Assembly (NCBI GenBank): GCA_005656395.1
Contig: SRSI01000006.1
Location: 186,001-250,000, forward strand
DNA length: 64,000 nucleotides
Direction: 5' to 3'
Origin: Strongyloides papillosus
Lineage: Eukaryota; Nematoda; Chromadorea; Rhabditida; Strongyloididae
Both the position numbers and the translations under genes were made by a program. The notes under the pieces are model-generated. The model saw nothing but the letters and a program-made list of their open reading frames with translations. It made no database searches and was not told where the DNA came from. Of the stretch, positions 10,755-22,656 are shown piece by piece; the stretch's first letter is position 1, and every line of letters starts with the position of its first letter.

Positions 10755-12838
10755 ATGGAATCGAGAAAACGTCATAACATGGAGTAAGTTGACATCTAAT
10801 CTATTATTTCTATGCTTTTAGTTACCTTTTTACAGGTGAAGACAGCGATGACGAGTCGGAAGCAAAAAAGTCCAAAAATGAAAGTGATAGTGACGAAGAA
10901 GATCCATTAGATGCGTTTATGGCAGGAATAACAGAGCAAGCTGCCAAGGATGCCAAGGAATCAGAGGAAAAATCGAAAAATATTTCAGAAAAAGATGAAA
11001 GCAAAAATTACCGTATGGATATTGAAGATGAAGAAGATTCTGAAGAGGCATATTTTAAATATTTAAAAAAATACGAAAGTCAAATGGAAAAAGAAGATGC
11101 TTTATATGAGTATGATGAAGATGGTAATATAATTCATATTAACAAAAAAGAAATAGAAATTTTACCGCCCATAGATCATTCAACAATTAATTACAAGCCA
11201 TTTATCTCAAATATATACATTGAACACGATGATATATCAAAACTGACTCCAAAAGAAATATATGAACTAAGAAAAGATTTTAAAATTCAAGTCTATGGAA
11301 AATACACAAAAGCTCCTATTGTCAGCTTTGGGCATTTAAGTCAAAATAAAACTTTATTATCTATGATTAGTCATCATAATTTTGAAAAGCCAACTCCAAT
11401 TCAAGCACAGGCTATACCCTCTATTTTATCTGGGAGGGATGTTCTTGGAATCTCTCAAACAGGTACAGGAAAAACTTTGGCATATGTTTTACCGGGAATA
11501 TTACATATTCTCAGTCAAGATGAACGTACAAATGATACTGGCCCAGTTGTACTTATTGTAGTACCCACCAGAGAATTGGCGCTTCAAGTATTCTCAGAAT
11601 GCCGTAAATATGGACGACCATTTAACATAAAAAGTGTTTGTGCATACGGTGGTGGAAATAAATACGAACAAGCCAAAGATTTAAAAGAGTATGCTGATCT
11701 TGTTGTATGTACACCTGGAAGAATAATTGATCTTATTAAAGATGGAGCAACAAATCTTCAAAATGTAACTTTCCTTGTATATGATGAAGCGGATAGGATG
11801 TTTGAATGTGGTTTTGAAGCACAAATTAATACAATAAGTGACCAAATTAGGCCAGATCGTCAATGCGTAATGTTTAGTGCTACATTTAAACATAAGGTTG
11901 AAAAACTGGCAATGAAAGTTTTGTCAGATCCAGTTAAAATAGTTTGTGGTGAGTTTAACGAAGTGAATTCTGATGTTTCACAACATGTATTTGTCCTGCC
12001 AAATACCAATGATGCTAAATGGAACTGGGTTAAGCAAAATATTATTAAATTTCTTAGCTCTGGTAAAGTGATTATTTTTGTCACTAAAAAAAGTGATTCT
12101 GTAATTGTGTATGAAAGAGTTAAAAAAGAAGGTATTAATGCAGTTTTACTAAATGGTGATTTATCACAATTTGAAAGAAATGAGGAAATACAAGCCTTCC
12201 GGCATGATACTGATTGTCTTATAGCAACGGATGTAGCTGCGAGAGGATTAGATATACCTGATGTAAAAACAGTTATAAATTATGATGTTCCTGTACAGTA
12301 TGAATATCTTGTCCATAGAATCGGTAGAACAGGAAGAGCCGGACAGAAAGGAGATGCTTACACTTTAATGACTGAAAGTGACAAGAATTTTGCTGTTGAA
12401 ATGGTTAAAAATTTCGAGTTAAACGGCTATGAAGTTAGTGACGATTTGATGAATTTGGCTTTAAAAGTTGAAAAGTTTTCCAAAGAAAGAGAAAATTTAT
12501 TTAAAAATGTTAAAGGAAAAGGTAAACATAGAGTGGGACTAGGTTTTGAGAAAAATGAAACATCAACAAACCAAACCTTAGATGATGTAAACCTAAAAAA
12601 AGAAATTAAAGTTGCTGCGAGTGGTGCGAAATATGTTCCAGGACTATCAAAGAAGCAAGCTATCAAAGATGTTTACCAAAGAAGCTTTGGTTTGTCTTTC
12701 GTAAAAGCATCCAAACCAGAGGAATCTGACAGTAATCTCGATCTTGCTGAAAGTGATCCGCGACCAGAGTGGAAGAAAAGACTAGAAGAAAGGGTTGCAC
12801 GCGTAAAAGCAGAATTTGCCTCAAAACAACAAATTTAA
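10755..12838 (+). CDS. DDX42: DEAD-box RNA helicase DDX42
   Basis: Two exons: a 29-base first exon 10755-10783 and 10822-12838 (intron 38 bp, phase preserved), giving 681 residues. The acidic N-terminus contains the DDX42 hallmark DPLDAFMAGI at ~35-44 and a DEAYFxYL-like stretch. Helicase motifs: TPIQ (Q motif), TGTGKT at 223-228, PTREL at 258-262, TPGR, DEAD at 331-334, SAT at 362-364, ARGLD and HRIGRTGRAG at 508-517. DDX42 (SF3b125) is associated with U2 snRNP/SF3b during spliceosome assembly. The start codon lies in the tiny first exon; without it the next ATG would cut the DPLDAF motif, so this model is preferred. The human C-terminal low-complexity tail is absent and a short basic tail replaces it. 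Confidence 0.9.
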
Positions 12839-13147
12839 TTTTTATTTTACCTCTTTTTGTCATTTACTACACAAACGTCTATGCAAAAAAATAAAAAAAA
12901 TTTAACACGTTATGAATTCCTAATGAACAACTTCTTTAGAAAGTTGTTTAAATTCTTTAATTGCTTCTAAAACATATACATTATACGGCACTATAAAAAT
13001 AACTTGAAACCTAAAATATCGTTTAACCGTTTGTGAAAAAACAAACAACTGTAACCAAACTTTTTTTCGTATTTGATGAGATCTTCACTTCATTCTCTAT
13101 TTGTTAAAATAAACTGCAAGTTCGTAAACAAGACAAATGGTACTTGC
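12839..13147. other. Convergent 3' intergenic region
   Basis: 309 bases between the DDX42 stop and the PPTC7 stop on the opposite strand. It should contain both 3' UTRs. Nothing else seen. Confidence 0.5.
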
Positions 13148-14260
13148 TTACACTTTGATAAGAATACATGTGATATCATCAGGTTTCCCACCTTTAGTTT
13201 TATATCCTTCTTCAACCGCTTTTAAGCTGAATGGAGACATATAATCTTTTGATAATGACAATTGTCTTGCACATAAAGTTAAAGAATTGCATATATTTTG
13301 CAATGCTCCTTCATCATCTTTATCAATAGATGCCAAAAGTTTGTTTATCATTTCTTGTGGTACATTATCCCATAATCCATCTGATGCTAAGAGAATATAG
13401 TCACCGCTTTCAACCTTCATTGCCTTCATTTGAGCGTGTTCTGGTGTATCACCAATGAAATCTCTTCTCCCTATAGTATAAAAATAAAATAATAGTCAGA
13501 GAAATTTTTTTTAGATTATACAATAAAAATGTTTACTTAATGACAAATTTAATTCTATATTTTTCTTAGTCATATAAAAATAAACCTTACCATTCATATC
13601 AGGTGGACTACATAATTGATAAGGAGCATTAAAATAGTGTACTTGTTCTTTACTTTTATAAATAACTTCATTATCTCTCCATACAAGAAATCCTGAATCT
13701 CCAAGATTAGCTGAATATAGTATACTATCGTGAATAATCAAAATACAAGCCGTACTACTACCAATTGGCCTCGGATCTGAAGAAAATATAACCTGCCTGA
13801 AAGCATCATTTAACAACAAATCAGGCCTTTTTGGGTCAAATTTCCCAGCTTTTGCTAATTCATAACAAAACCTCATGAGTGTTGAGGAAAATTCAGATGG
13901 ATCAACACCATGTCTTATCCAACCACCTACACCATCAAAAACAGCACTAACAAATGCTGAATTATCATGAACCTGTATCGAAAAACAAGCATCATCACCA
14001 AAATTTCCGTAGTTTTTAATATTAGACACTTTTTTTCTAAAACCTTTTGGTATTCCACAACATGTTGATTTAACAGTATTAATTTTATTAGAATTAGCTA
14101 AGCTTTCTTCATCAACTTGACTCGATAAGGTCGCAGCAAAAACAAATGATGGAATCCTACCAATAGATAATTTTTTTGTTTGATATCGTAATTGTGGGCA
14201 ACGAGTTGTGCCAAATTCAAAAAAAATTCTAGTTGCTTGAAATAACGTTTTACGTAACAT
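13148..14260 (-). CDS. PPTC7: PPTC7-type PP2C phosphatase, mitochondrial
   Basis: Two exons, 14260-13591 and 13470-13148 (intron 120 bp), give 330 residues. The N-terminus (LRKTLFQATRIFFEF) is basic and amphipathic, suggesting mitochondrial import. PP2C blocks: GDDACFS, VFDGVGGW (metal-binding DG), GSSTACI, ANLGDSGF, then in exon 2 ASDGLWDN and GGKPDDIT with the last metal-binding Asp pair. Block order and the GVDPSEFSSTLMR stretch match PPTC7/Ptc7p, a matrix or outer-membrane phosphatase acting on coenzyme Q and metabolic enzymes. An acceptor (TTTTAAG) sits 18 bases upstream of the ATG in an open frame, so a further 5' exon cannot be excluded; otherwise it is a leader acceptor. Confidence 0.88.
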
Positions 14261-15393
14261 TTCTGCAGGTGATAACCCTTAAAATAAAAACAGACAATGA
14301 TTAATATATTAATTAACAACATTAAAATAATCAAAAGAACATTTAAAGTAAAAATAAAATAAATTAAAGTAATAAAAAGCACAGATATTAATGGGGTACA
14401 CATAAATTATCGATTGACAGAAGATATAATGGAGAAACGACTAGCTGTGCTGTTAGAAAAGAAGTAGTAGTTGTTATATTTATTATTTGTCAAGTGAATA
14501 CAAAACAAACTTTGTGTAGGAGATTGCATATAAATTTTATTTTAAGGGGGAGTCATATTTGAATTGCTATAAAAACATGGTTACCCACTAAAATAATATA
14601 ATGAAGAATAATTTAATATAGTACAATGATGTTAAAAAATTAATAAATTTGAATTATTACTACATTATCTAGTCAGGACATACTTTCAAGATGAAAGGAC
14701 TTTTTTAATTTAAAATATGTTTCATACGACAACTCGAAATTTTGTGAAATTTCAAAATGTAACTGTTATTTTAAAGTAAATATTTCTAAACGGATAAATT
14801 TATGTGTACTTTGAAAAGGAATAGACAAATAATTTAAACTTTAATAGCACCTTTTTTCTTAAGATAGAAACACAAAGACACACAACATGATCGCATGTAG
14901 TAGTGTAGCTAAAAAATATTGAAATGGCAAAAAAAAATTAACACAAAATTTCTTTTTCTTCAAAAATCAAGGTCATGTTTGTTTCAAGAAACAAGTTAAC
15001 TTTTTACTTTAATATAAATTTATGCTAAAACAATAGATCAATTTTTGATGTTTATATTATCTAGAAAACCAGAAGGCAAAAAATATGAAATATTGTTTAT
15101 ATTTCAAAGTTATATTAAAGAAAGGGAATTAATAACTAATAAAAAAGTAGTTTTTATATATTTTTATTGTTTTCTTTTTTTTTGTTACCAAAAATGATAT
15201 AGATAGTTTGATATAGTTTCTATAGTTATTGTAAAGATAGAATACATTTACTGATAGTAAGTCTCAACATTACTGAATAGATAAGAATAGTAGTCATTTA
15301 AAATAGAACGTGCATATAGTTTTAAGTTTAATTCAAAACATATAATTATATTCTCATCATCTTTAAGATTTTATATTACATTTAATAAAATAA
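14261..15393. other. Divergent intergenic region
   Basis: About 1.1 kb of very AT-rich DNA between PPTC7 and the ECI2-type gene. I see no coding frame, repeat array or structured element. Confidence 0.5.
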
Positions 15394-16326
15394 ATGGAGG
15401 AAGCATTATCTGATGTAGTTTTTAAAAAAAATGGAAAATGTTACTGGATAATTTTAAACAGGCCATCAAAAAAAAATGCTATACATTTTGGAGTAGGTTT
15501 GTTTATTAAATTTAAAAAAATAAAGGAATGTAATTTTAGATGTATAATCTAATTTTAACAGCATTAGACAATGCAGAGAATGATCCAGAAATTATGATGA
15601 CAATATTTACTGGAAAGGGAGAATACTACAGTAGTGGCAATGATTTCTCGATCGATACATTATCAAAGTTGTAAGTAAATACTTTCTAATTATTATTTCA
15701 GAATGTGGTAATTATTCATTTTTTTAATAAACAACTTTCTAGAGCTGATAATCCTAATCTAAAAGGATATTATGCTAAATTAATTGAGAAGTTAATAAAT
15801 CATACAAAATTGCTAATTGGTTTAGTAAATGGTCCAGCTATTGGTATAGCTTGCACAATGTTAGGGCTTTTTGATCTTGTACTAGCATCGGACAAGGTAA
15901 ATTATATCATAAAAATTAATAATTTATTTATAGGCCTATTTTTATACTCCTTTTACTGCATTGGGTTTATCGCCGGAAGGATGTTCTTCTGTTTTATTTC
16001 CTCAGATATTAGGACATCCCAAAGCAGCTCAACTAATCCTCTTTAGTGATAAAATGAGCGCCGAGGAAGCATATATAGGCGGATTGGTTTCCACAATTTA
16101 TAAAGATAATGAATTTATGGAACGGTGTAAAGAAAGAATTAAGAGGTATGAAGAAAATTTATGTATGGATTCAGTAATAACATCTAAAAGTATGATAAGA
16201 AGTAGAGCGGTAAAAGATAAGCTCATAGCAATAAATAATTGGGAAAAAGAAAAATTAAACGAGCAAATGGAAAAAGAGGAGTGTCAAGATTTTTTGATGA
16301 AAAAATTTCTCAAATCAAAAGTATAA
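15394..16326 (+). CDS. ECI2: Enoyl-CoA delta-isomerase 2-type protein (lacks ACBP domain)
   Basis: Four short exons: 15394-15492, 15540-15670, 15743-15896 and 15934-16326 (introns 47, 72 and 37 bp). They join in phase to give 258 residues. Crotonase-fold features: LNRPSKKNAI, FTGKGEYYSSGNDFS (oxyanion loop 1), GPAIGIACTMLGLFDLVLAS (loop 2), and AYFYTPFTALGLSPEGCSS, which carries the ECI2-specific catalytic Glu in SPEG. From family knowledge it moves cis-3/trans-3 double bonds to trans-2 so that unsaturated fatty acids can be oxidised. Unlike animal ECI2 there is no N-terminal acyl-CoA-binding domain or presequence. The C-terminus is SKV instead of the peroxisomal SKL. Location (peroxisome, mitochondrion or cytosol) is therefore unclear. 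Confidence 0.85.
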
Positions 16327-17052
16327 AAATCAAACAATAAACATACACATAAATATTCATAAAAATTCGATTATCAGGTGACTAAAATTAGAAAGATATA
16401 TAATAACGAGCGTTGTTGTTGAAGAGGTATTTTAAAAAACAAATTATACTTCAAAAATAATACTTGTTAATCAAACTCTTTTTAAAAATATTTAATATGT
16501 TAACAGTTTAGTCGTTGGGATATATCATTTGTGTTAAATTCAATTAAAACCTTTTCATAAAAATATTATTTTTTACAAATAAAATTATTATTGATAAGGT
16601 AAAAATATTTTAATGAAATAGTATGTTGTTATTGTACACAGTTTTTATTATAAAAATATTGAAAAAGAAATACATATGTTTATTTTTATGTAAGTTAATA
16701 AATACCAATTTATTTTGAAGAAAAAAACACTTTTATGACCGAAGAAGTTTCAAACTTTATAATCATGCTTATGAATATGCTGTTAAAGTTAGCTAAATAA
16801 TTTCGTGTTTTAGATATATAAAAAGACATCAGTTTAGCAAACATTTTTTGTGATTCCTAAATCTATATAAATTAAAAATAATAGAAATATATTTATATAT
16901 GGTATATTAATATTTGTATAAAAAGTAATTTTCCTCTAAAATTACTTTTAATTTTTAATTGTATAGAATGAGACAAAATGCTATTATAAAAATAAATAAA
17001 AATATGTAATATTTATTTGACGAATGATAAATAATTTTTAGCGTTAGAAATT
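16327..17052. other. Convergent AT-rich intergenic region
   Basis: About 725 bases between two convergent genes. I see only AT-rich sequence with no coding signal. Confidence 0.5.
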
Positions 17053-18847
17053 TTATTGTTCAAAATAAGTAAACTGATAATAGTCATTTTTAGATTTTTG
17101 TACATTAATAGAAACAGTATCAATTACATCCAATGATTCATTATATTCATTAATTAATGATTCATAATCAGTTTCTGAATCACTTATTTCCATCCCATTA
17201 GCTAATTTCGACAAACTCTGAACAACCACTAAAAAAACAATCTATTAGAGAGAATAATGTAGTCAAAACTTGCTTTTAAAAAATTCTTCGTCGTTTTCAT
17301 ACACTTCTTTAATTTCCATTAAGGGTTTAAAAACTTTATCACATAAATCAATAAGGATTAGTGAAATTCGTGATGCTCTTAAAAATCTGCTCATATCTTT
17401 AATAGCTGTTGGGAATAAAACAGGTGTAAAAAGAAGAACAATATCAGTATATGAATCTGTCAAACTTCCTGCACTTTGTTTTGCAAGATTATTTAATGAT
17501 TTACAAATTAGATAGGTGAATTGTCTAAGAAATAACGGTAATGATGAAATAAGACCACTAATATACACTAAAACATAATCTAATGATGATGACAATGTAA
17601 CGGATATAAATTCTTCATTATCGTCTGAAAAAATTCCTCCAGGAAACTGAGACAATATTTCTTTCAGAACTGATATTATAACATTTGGATCGGCTGTATC
17701 AACCTCATTTTCCTTTGATATTTTTTTCTTCTTTACCAATTTGAATAGTAGCTTTTGAACTTCTAAAAATAAATAGATTAAATAAAATAAAATTAATCCA
17801 AACCTGGGGTTCTAACATATCTCACACCCAATCTCTGTTTATTTTTATCATCTATTTTTAAATCACAAATGATTGCAAGGAAATACTAAAAAAATCAAGA
17901 TTAATATGAAATTAAAAAAATAAGTGAAATATACAATATAAGATAAATTGTAGAAATAAATAACAAAACTTGTTTATTTTTATCAAATATACAAACACAT
18001 TATATTGGTGATGAATATATAAAGTTTCACAACTTTTTCATAACATGTTAACAAATATTTTTCTTTTAACTACTAACATTAATGAGTTAAATATTAATAT
18101 AATAACTATTTAAAATAGAAAAATATATTTTCATTTTAACAACTGCTAGACAAATTTTTTATCTACAGATTTTACTAGATGTAAAAGGGTTGATTTCTCA
18201 ATATTATTTCATCACCTGATAAAATATATCTAATTTTTTAAAATGTTTTTTAATTTTCTAAAATCAACACAATATCAAATAACGAAATAATAATCTTCAA
18301 TTGAGCTTAAAGCTAAAGAAAGACATAAAATTAATTATAATGCATCACTATCTTTTAATTTTAAAAACTTTTTTATGTTTCCCACTACATATATGTAATT
18401 TTTAAAATACAATAATGATTTACAACAACTAACCTGCAAAGCTGGTTGTACAAGAAATTCTGAATACAATTCTGATGATTTTTTATTAGATGAAATGAAA
18501 TCATTACTGATTAATTGCTTTTCATTATGATAATTAGTAGGAATTTTATAAAAATTTGTATCGTCTGTACATTTTTTATTAGAAGTCATTTTTGAATTAG
18601 ATTCAGATGAAAGTGTTTCGTTAAGTGTAACATTATCAATAATGGAATTCAATGAAAAAAGACAATCCATTTCTATGTTTTTGTTTTTCTCTTCTTCTAA
18701 GGTTATGTCAATACATGATTTATTTTTAATAAAGGAATGTTTATTTTCTATATTATTATTAGTATTATTATTTTTGTCACGATCTTCATCATTTTTATTC
18801 TTACATTTTCCATTTCTCTTTTTATTTCTTTTATTTTTTGAAGACAT
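17053..18847 (-). CDS. Unrecognised protein, possibly RhoGAP-like
   Basis: Four exons can be joined: 18847-18434, 17885-17804, 17762-17274 and 17228-17053, with introns of 548, 41 and 45 bp, giving 386 residues. The first ~130 residues are low-complexity Lys/Asn/Ser. The rest is a helical domain: FLVQPALQYFLAIICDLKID, then GVRYVRTPEVQKLLFKLVKK, then a stretch LPLFLRQFTYLICKSLNNLA...SYTDIVLLFTPVLFPT. The spacing of that last stretch recalls the RhoGAP helices (LP..l..L..L..v...nla.vf.P.ll), but the GAP arginine finger is not obvious. The last intron appears to start with GC (GCAAGT) instead of GT; this is the only join that keeps the long final frame ending YFEQ. An acceptor lies 5 bases before the ATG. 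Family call is weak. Confidence 0.6.
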
Positions 18848-19433
18848 GGGAACTAGAAAGATATAAAAAATAGATATTAGATGTTTAAAATTATATTATA
18901 AATATTAAATATTGGAATCAAATATAAATTAATATAAATTGTATTGATAGAAAATGTTTATTTAAATATTTTATAATAATAATTATGATATTGTATAAAG
19001 ATACACTTAAAAATTTAAGATCTATTATAACAATGATAAGATATATATTAATAGATGTTATTAAAGAATAGTTTAACCATACAAAATGATAAAACTTATT
19101 TTGAAAATGAAGGACATATATACAATATATAGATGGGTAAGAATACGTATATGAAATTAATGTTATAATATATTAATGTAATTAAATGTGTTTTATTGTA
19201 TTATATTATGCTTAGTAACTGTTATTAAGATACAAAATAGTTTGATTTAAATGATATTACTATTTCTGTCATTTTAATAAAGTGTACTCTAATGAATAAA
19301 ATGAAATTAGTATTTTAATCAGTACAAATGTCATGAATTGAATAATGATTAACAATTTATAAGATTTGATTTTTGTTAAAATTAAAACAATAAACCTATT
19401 TTATTAGTATAAAAAGATAAAATATTTATGTAG
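18848..19433. other. AT-rich intergenic region
   Basis: 586 bases upstream of the preceding minus-strand gene and downstream of the channel gene's stop. Nothing recognised. Confidence 0.5.
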
Positions 19434-20999
19434 TTATACATCATCAAAAGTTCTTTGAGCAAATCTTGGACATATAATTAATAGAATAAAACTAGTTAAG
19501 GTTGTTAAAAAAAGAACAAAAAAAAAGAAAAATCTATCCAAGATTAATGAAACTCTATGCCAATCTTCTCGTAAACGTTCCATATTGTATTCATTTTTTA
19601 TTTTTGTTCTAATTATGTCATATTCATTAGTTGCTATTGTTAATGCATAATTATTTGTATCACTTCCTTTTCTGCTACTTATTTTAGATGGAAAATTAAC
19701 AGCTAAAATTTTACATAAAAAGTTAAAACATAATTTTTTAAGCCATTGTGGAACTTCTGTTATTCCAGCTCCCTTGTGTTGCATATTCAGTACTAAAACA
19801 CTAAATCCAACACTTAGTCCTGAAATACCCATCATTGCATTTAAGTATATGGCTATTAAAGGTATGGCTTCTGATGTTTCAGGCATATTTTCAGCAATAT
19901 TAAAACTAAAAACAGAGTAAGCGAGAAGGACTGTAAGTCCTAGTGTTATTTTTTCACCACTCTCACACGGTAAAACAAATTGAAATAATGTCAATATTGA
20001 TAACATTGCACAAGGAGCTATTATATTGTAAAGAAAATACAACATTCTTCTTCTTAAGTGCAATTCAAATTTTATTGAAGAATATAACCCATTTTTTTGT
20101 CGTGTATGGTTAATTGTTCTATTGTTTACAATTTCCCACTCTCCATTTTCCATAAAAGAATCAATTGTAAATGCATTTTTACCTTGTTCTCTATCAACAA
20201 TTAATACTTCAAGTTGACTTTTATCATAAACCCAACTTCCTAATTCGATAAAACAAATATTGTCTTCAAATGGAAAAAATCTTACGTCTAATTTGCAGAG
20301 TGAATGAACTTTTGCAGGTGGTGCCCACTGCATTTCTCCTTTGTAAGTTATATGAAGATTCGTATCAACAAAACCTCGTGAAAAATCTCTTGCATTATTT
20401 ATAATAACAAGATCTGGAGTCCAAACACAACTTGTTGGTAATGTTAATTTAGTGATATTTCCAAAATCACGAGGATCCCAACGAATTCTCTCGTCATTCC
20501 AAAATTGTTCAACCCATATATTTACTTCCATAATTTGATTTCTTTCATCCTATGTAATAATATTAAAAAAATGAATTTTTCATTTAACTTACGATATTGA
20601 AAATATGTGTTAATGTTAAACCTAAAAACACTTTTACTGATTTTGAAGCATTAATAACAGGTCTAACTGCTTTATCATAATTATATAAAATATATTTTAA
20701 TAATCTTCCTTCGTCGTTCATAATTTCCTCGTTCATCATAATATCCCTATTTAAACGTTTAACCATATCTTGACTGAAGTTTTCTGGCGGTAAACGATCT
20801 GGAATATATTTAGCAAAAAAATTTTATTTTTTGTAATAAATATTTAAAACTTGCATGCATCATTTGCACATGGATTACCCCAATCTTTTTCAGCTAAACC
20901 ATACTCTTTTGGAAAACTTTTATGTGCCAATGAATATTTATAAAGAAATAAATTAAGTACCCAAATAGAAAAATATTTCAAATTTTTGTATCTAGTCAT
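19434..20999 (-). CDS. Nicotinic-type Cys-loop ligand-gated channel subunit (non-alpha)
   Basis: Three exons: 20999-20879, 20798-20593 and 20549-19434, giving 480 residues. A hydrophobic signal peptide (YFSIWVLNLFLYKYSLA) leads to the ligand-binding domain. This includes WNDERIRWDP, SCVWTPDLVI and the Cys-loop CKLDVRFFPFEDNIC, with 13 residues between the cysteines. Four membrane segments follow: M1 (FLYNIIAPCAMLSILTLFQF), M2 starting GEKITLGLTVLLAYSVF (Glu at -1', cation type), M3, a short cytoplasmic loop, and a Phe-rich M4 just before the C-terminus. No vicinal Cys pair is seen in loop C, so it is a non-alpha subunit of the acetylcholine-receptor-like class. The first intron's donor is uncertain: GT at 20878 (used here) or GC at 20854 both keep phase. 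The exact orthologue is not recognised. Confidence 0.85.
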
Positions 21000-22656
21000 G
21001 TTTTATATAAAATATTCTTTTTTTTAAAAAGATGTTTATTTTTATTCTGTAAAAAACGTGAATAAGGAAGCAATATAAATTTATTTCAGATATCTAGGAA
21101 AATTTTGGTAATGTTATATTTATCATGAATAAAATAAAAAATTTAAAAACTTATTTAATAAAAATATTTAATAAACATTTTAAAACCAATATGGTAAGAA
21201 GAAATTGTCAACTTCTTTTTGACTGACAATTTCCTCTTTTCTAATGGCAAATTTTAATAAAGAATTTATTTGTTGTTTTTTAGAAACAGTTACATAAATT
21301 AATATTAAATAAAAAAATCTAAATTTATTAACGAGAAAATATTTAAACAATTTTTAGATTTAATATATCACAATTAAAAAAGGTTTAAACTAAATTAAAA
21401 GTTAAAAGCAAAGAAACACTAAGAAATTTATTTTATGCTTATGTAAAAATGATAATTTAAATAAATATATAAACAAGAGAATAAAAAATATTTTTCGATA
21501 AAAAACGGTTTTAGTATACTTTGAAGTACTAAATAAATATTCAAAACAATATAAAATAAATGACACCATTAAAATTGTAGAAAATACTTTAAAAATTGTC
21601 ATTATTTTGGCATTAAGTTCTTTTATTAAAATCAAATTTTAATATATTTAATGATGCATTTGGAGTAAGGACTAAAAAGTTGTCTAAATATTTTACTATA
21701 CAAATTTAACTACAATAAATTATTAAATTATTTTAAAAGTGGAATTAATTTTTTATACGAATTTTATTAAATTAATTTGTTGAGATATTATCTACTCAAA
21801 TAAAAAGTTACCATAAACTTCAATTAAAATTTTTATTTATTTTGTTATTCAATTTGGTTACATTTTTTTAATAAAATAATGAATAATATAAAAAATTTAT
21901 TGAACAAGAAAATATCTCTTTGTGAAATATAACAAATTCAAAAAGATTTTAAGAATTACAATACAATATTTTTCAAAACAACAAACCACTGTTAAATAAA
22001 ACTATACCAATTAAATTGCATAAAACTTACAAAATATTTTGTGTAAGTTAATTAAAGATAATGGAATATGTTAATTTTTAATTAAAAACTACTGTATATA
22101 ACAAAGATATTTTAAAAATGGAACAAATTTTTAAAGTGCAAGATGAATACTTATATTAACAAACTAGCAAGAATAATATTTATTTTTCAAACAAATATAT
22201 TATTCTCTTTCTACATGGGAATAGTATCTTCTTATAATAAAGTGATATACTTTTAAATCTAAAATGAATTTTATTCCACATGGATTTACCAGCGATGGTA
22301 AAAAAGATAAATAATTGGTCAACTTTTCAGAGATATTTTTGTTTAAATATGAACAAATTTCAAAGCAAAGTTATCTTCCTAATTGACACATTATTTTTAT
22401 CTTCCTTCTTCAAATAATTCTTTTCATTTGCGACTAATTTTTATTGTTAACTGAAACAAATATTAGATAATTCTTAGCTATTTAGATTGGACATTTAAAG
22501 TAACAGATACACTGTTTGAAATTTTTATTTAAATTAATATAATTAAAAAAGCTATTTGATGAAACACTGGATTTTAACATAAATTCATTCACCATTTAAT
22601 TTTATTATGAATAAAATTTCCATTAAATAAAATATACTTCATTCAAAAACGTTGTT
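21000..22656. other. Long AT-rich intergenic region
   Basis: About 1.66 kb between the channel gene and TRMU. It should hold the channel promoter and the TRMU 3' UTR. The open frame at 21402-21635 on the minus strand is a Phe/Ile/Lys-rich string of the kind produced by chance in such AT-rich DNA. Confidence 0.5.

Noticed and set aside
21402..21635. 77-codon minus-strand frame
   Set aside because: Phe/Ile/Lys-rich string without signal, motif or splice context.
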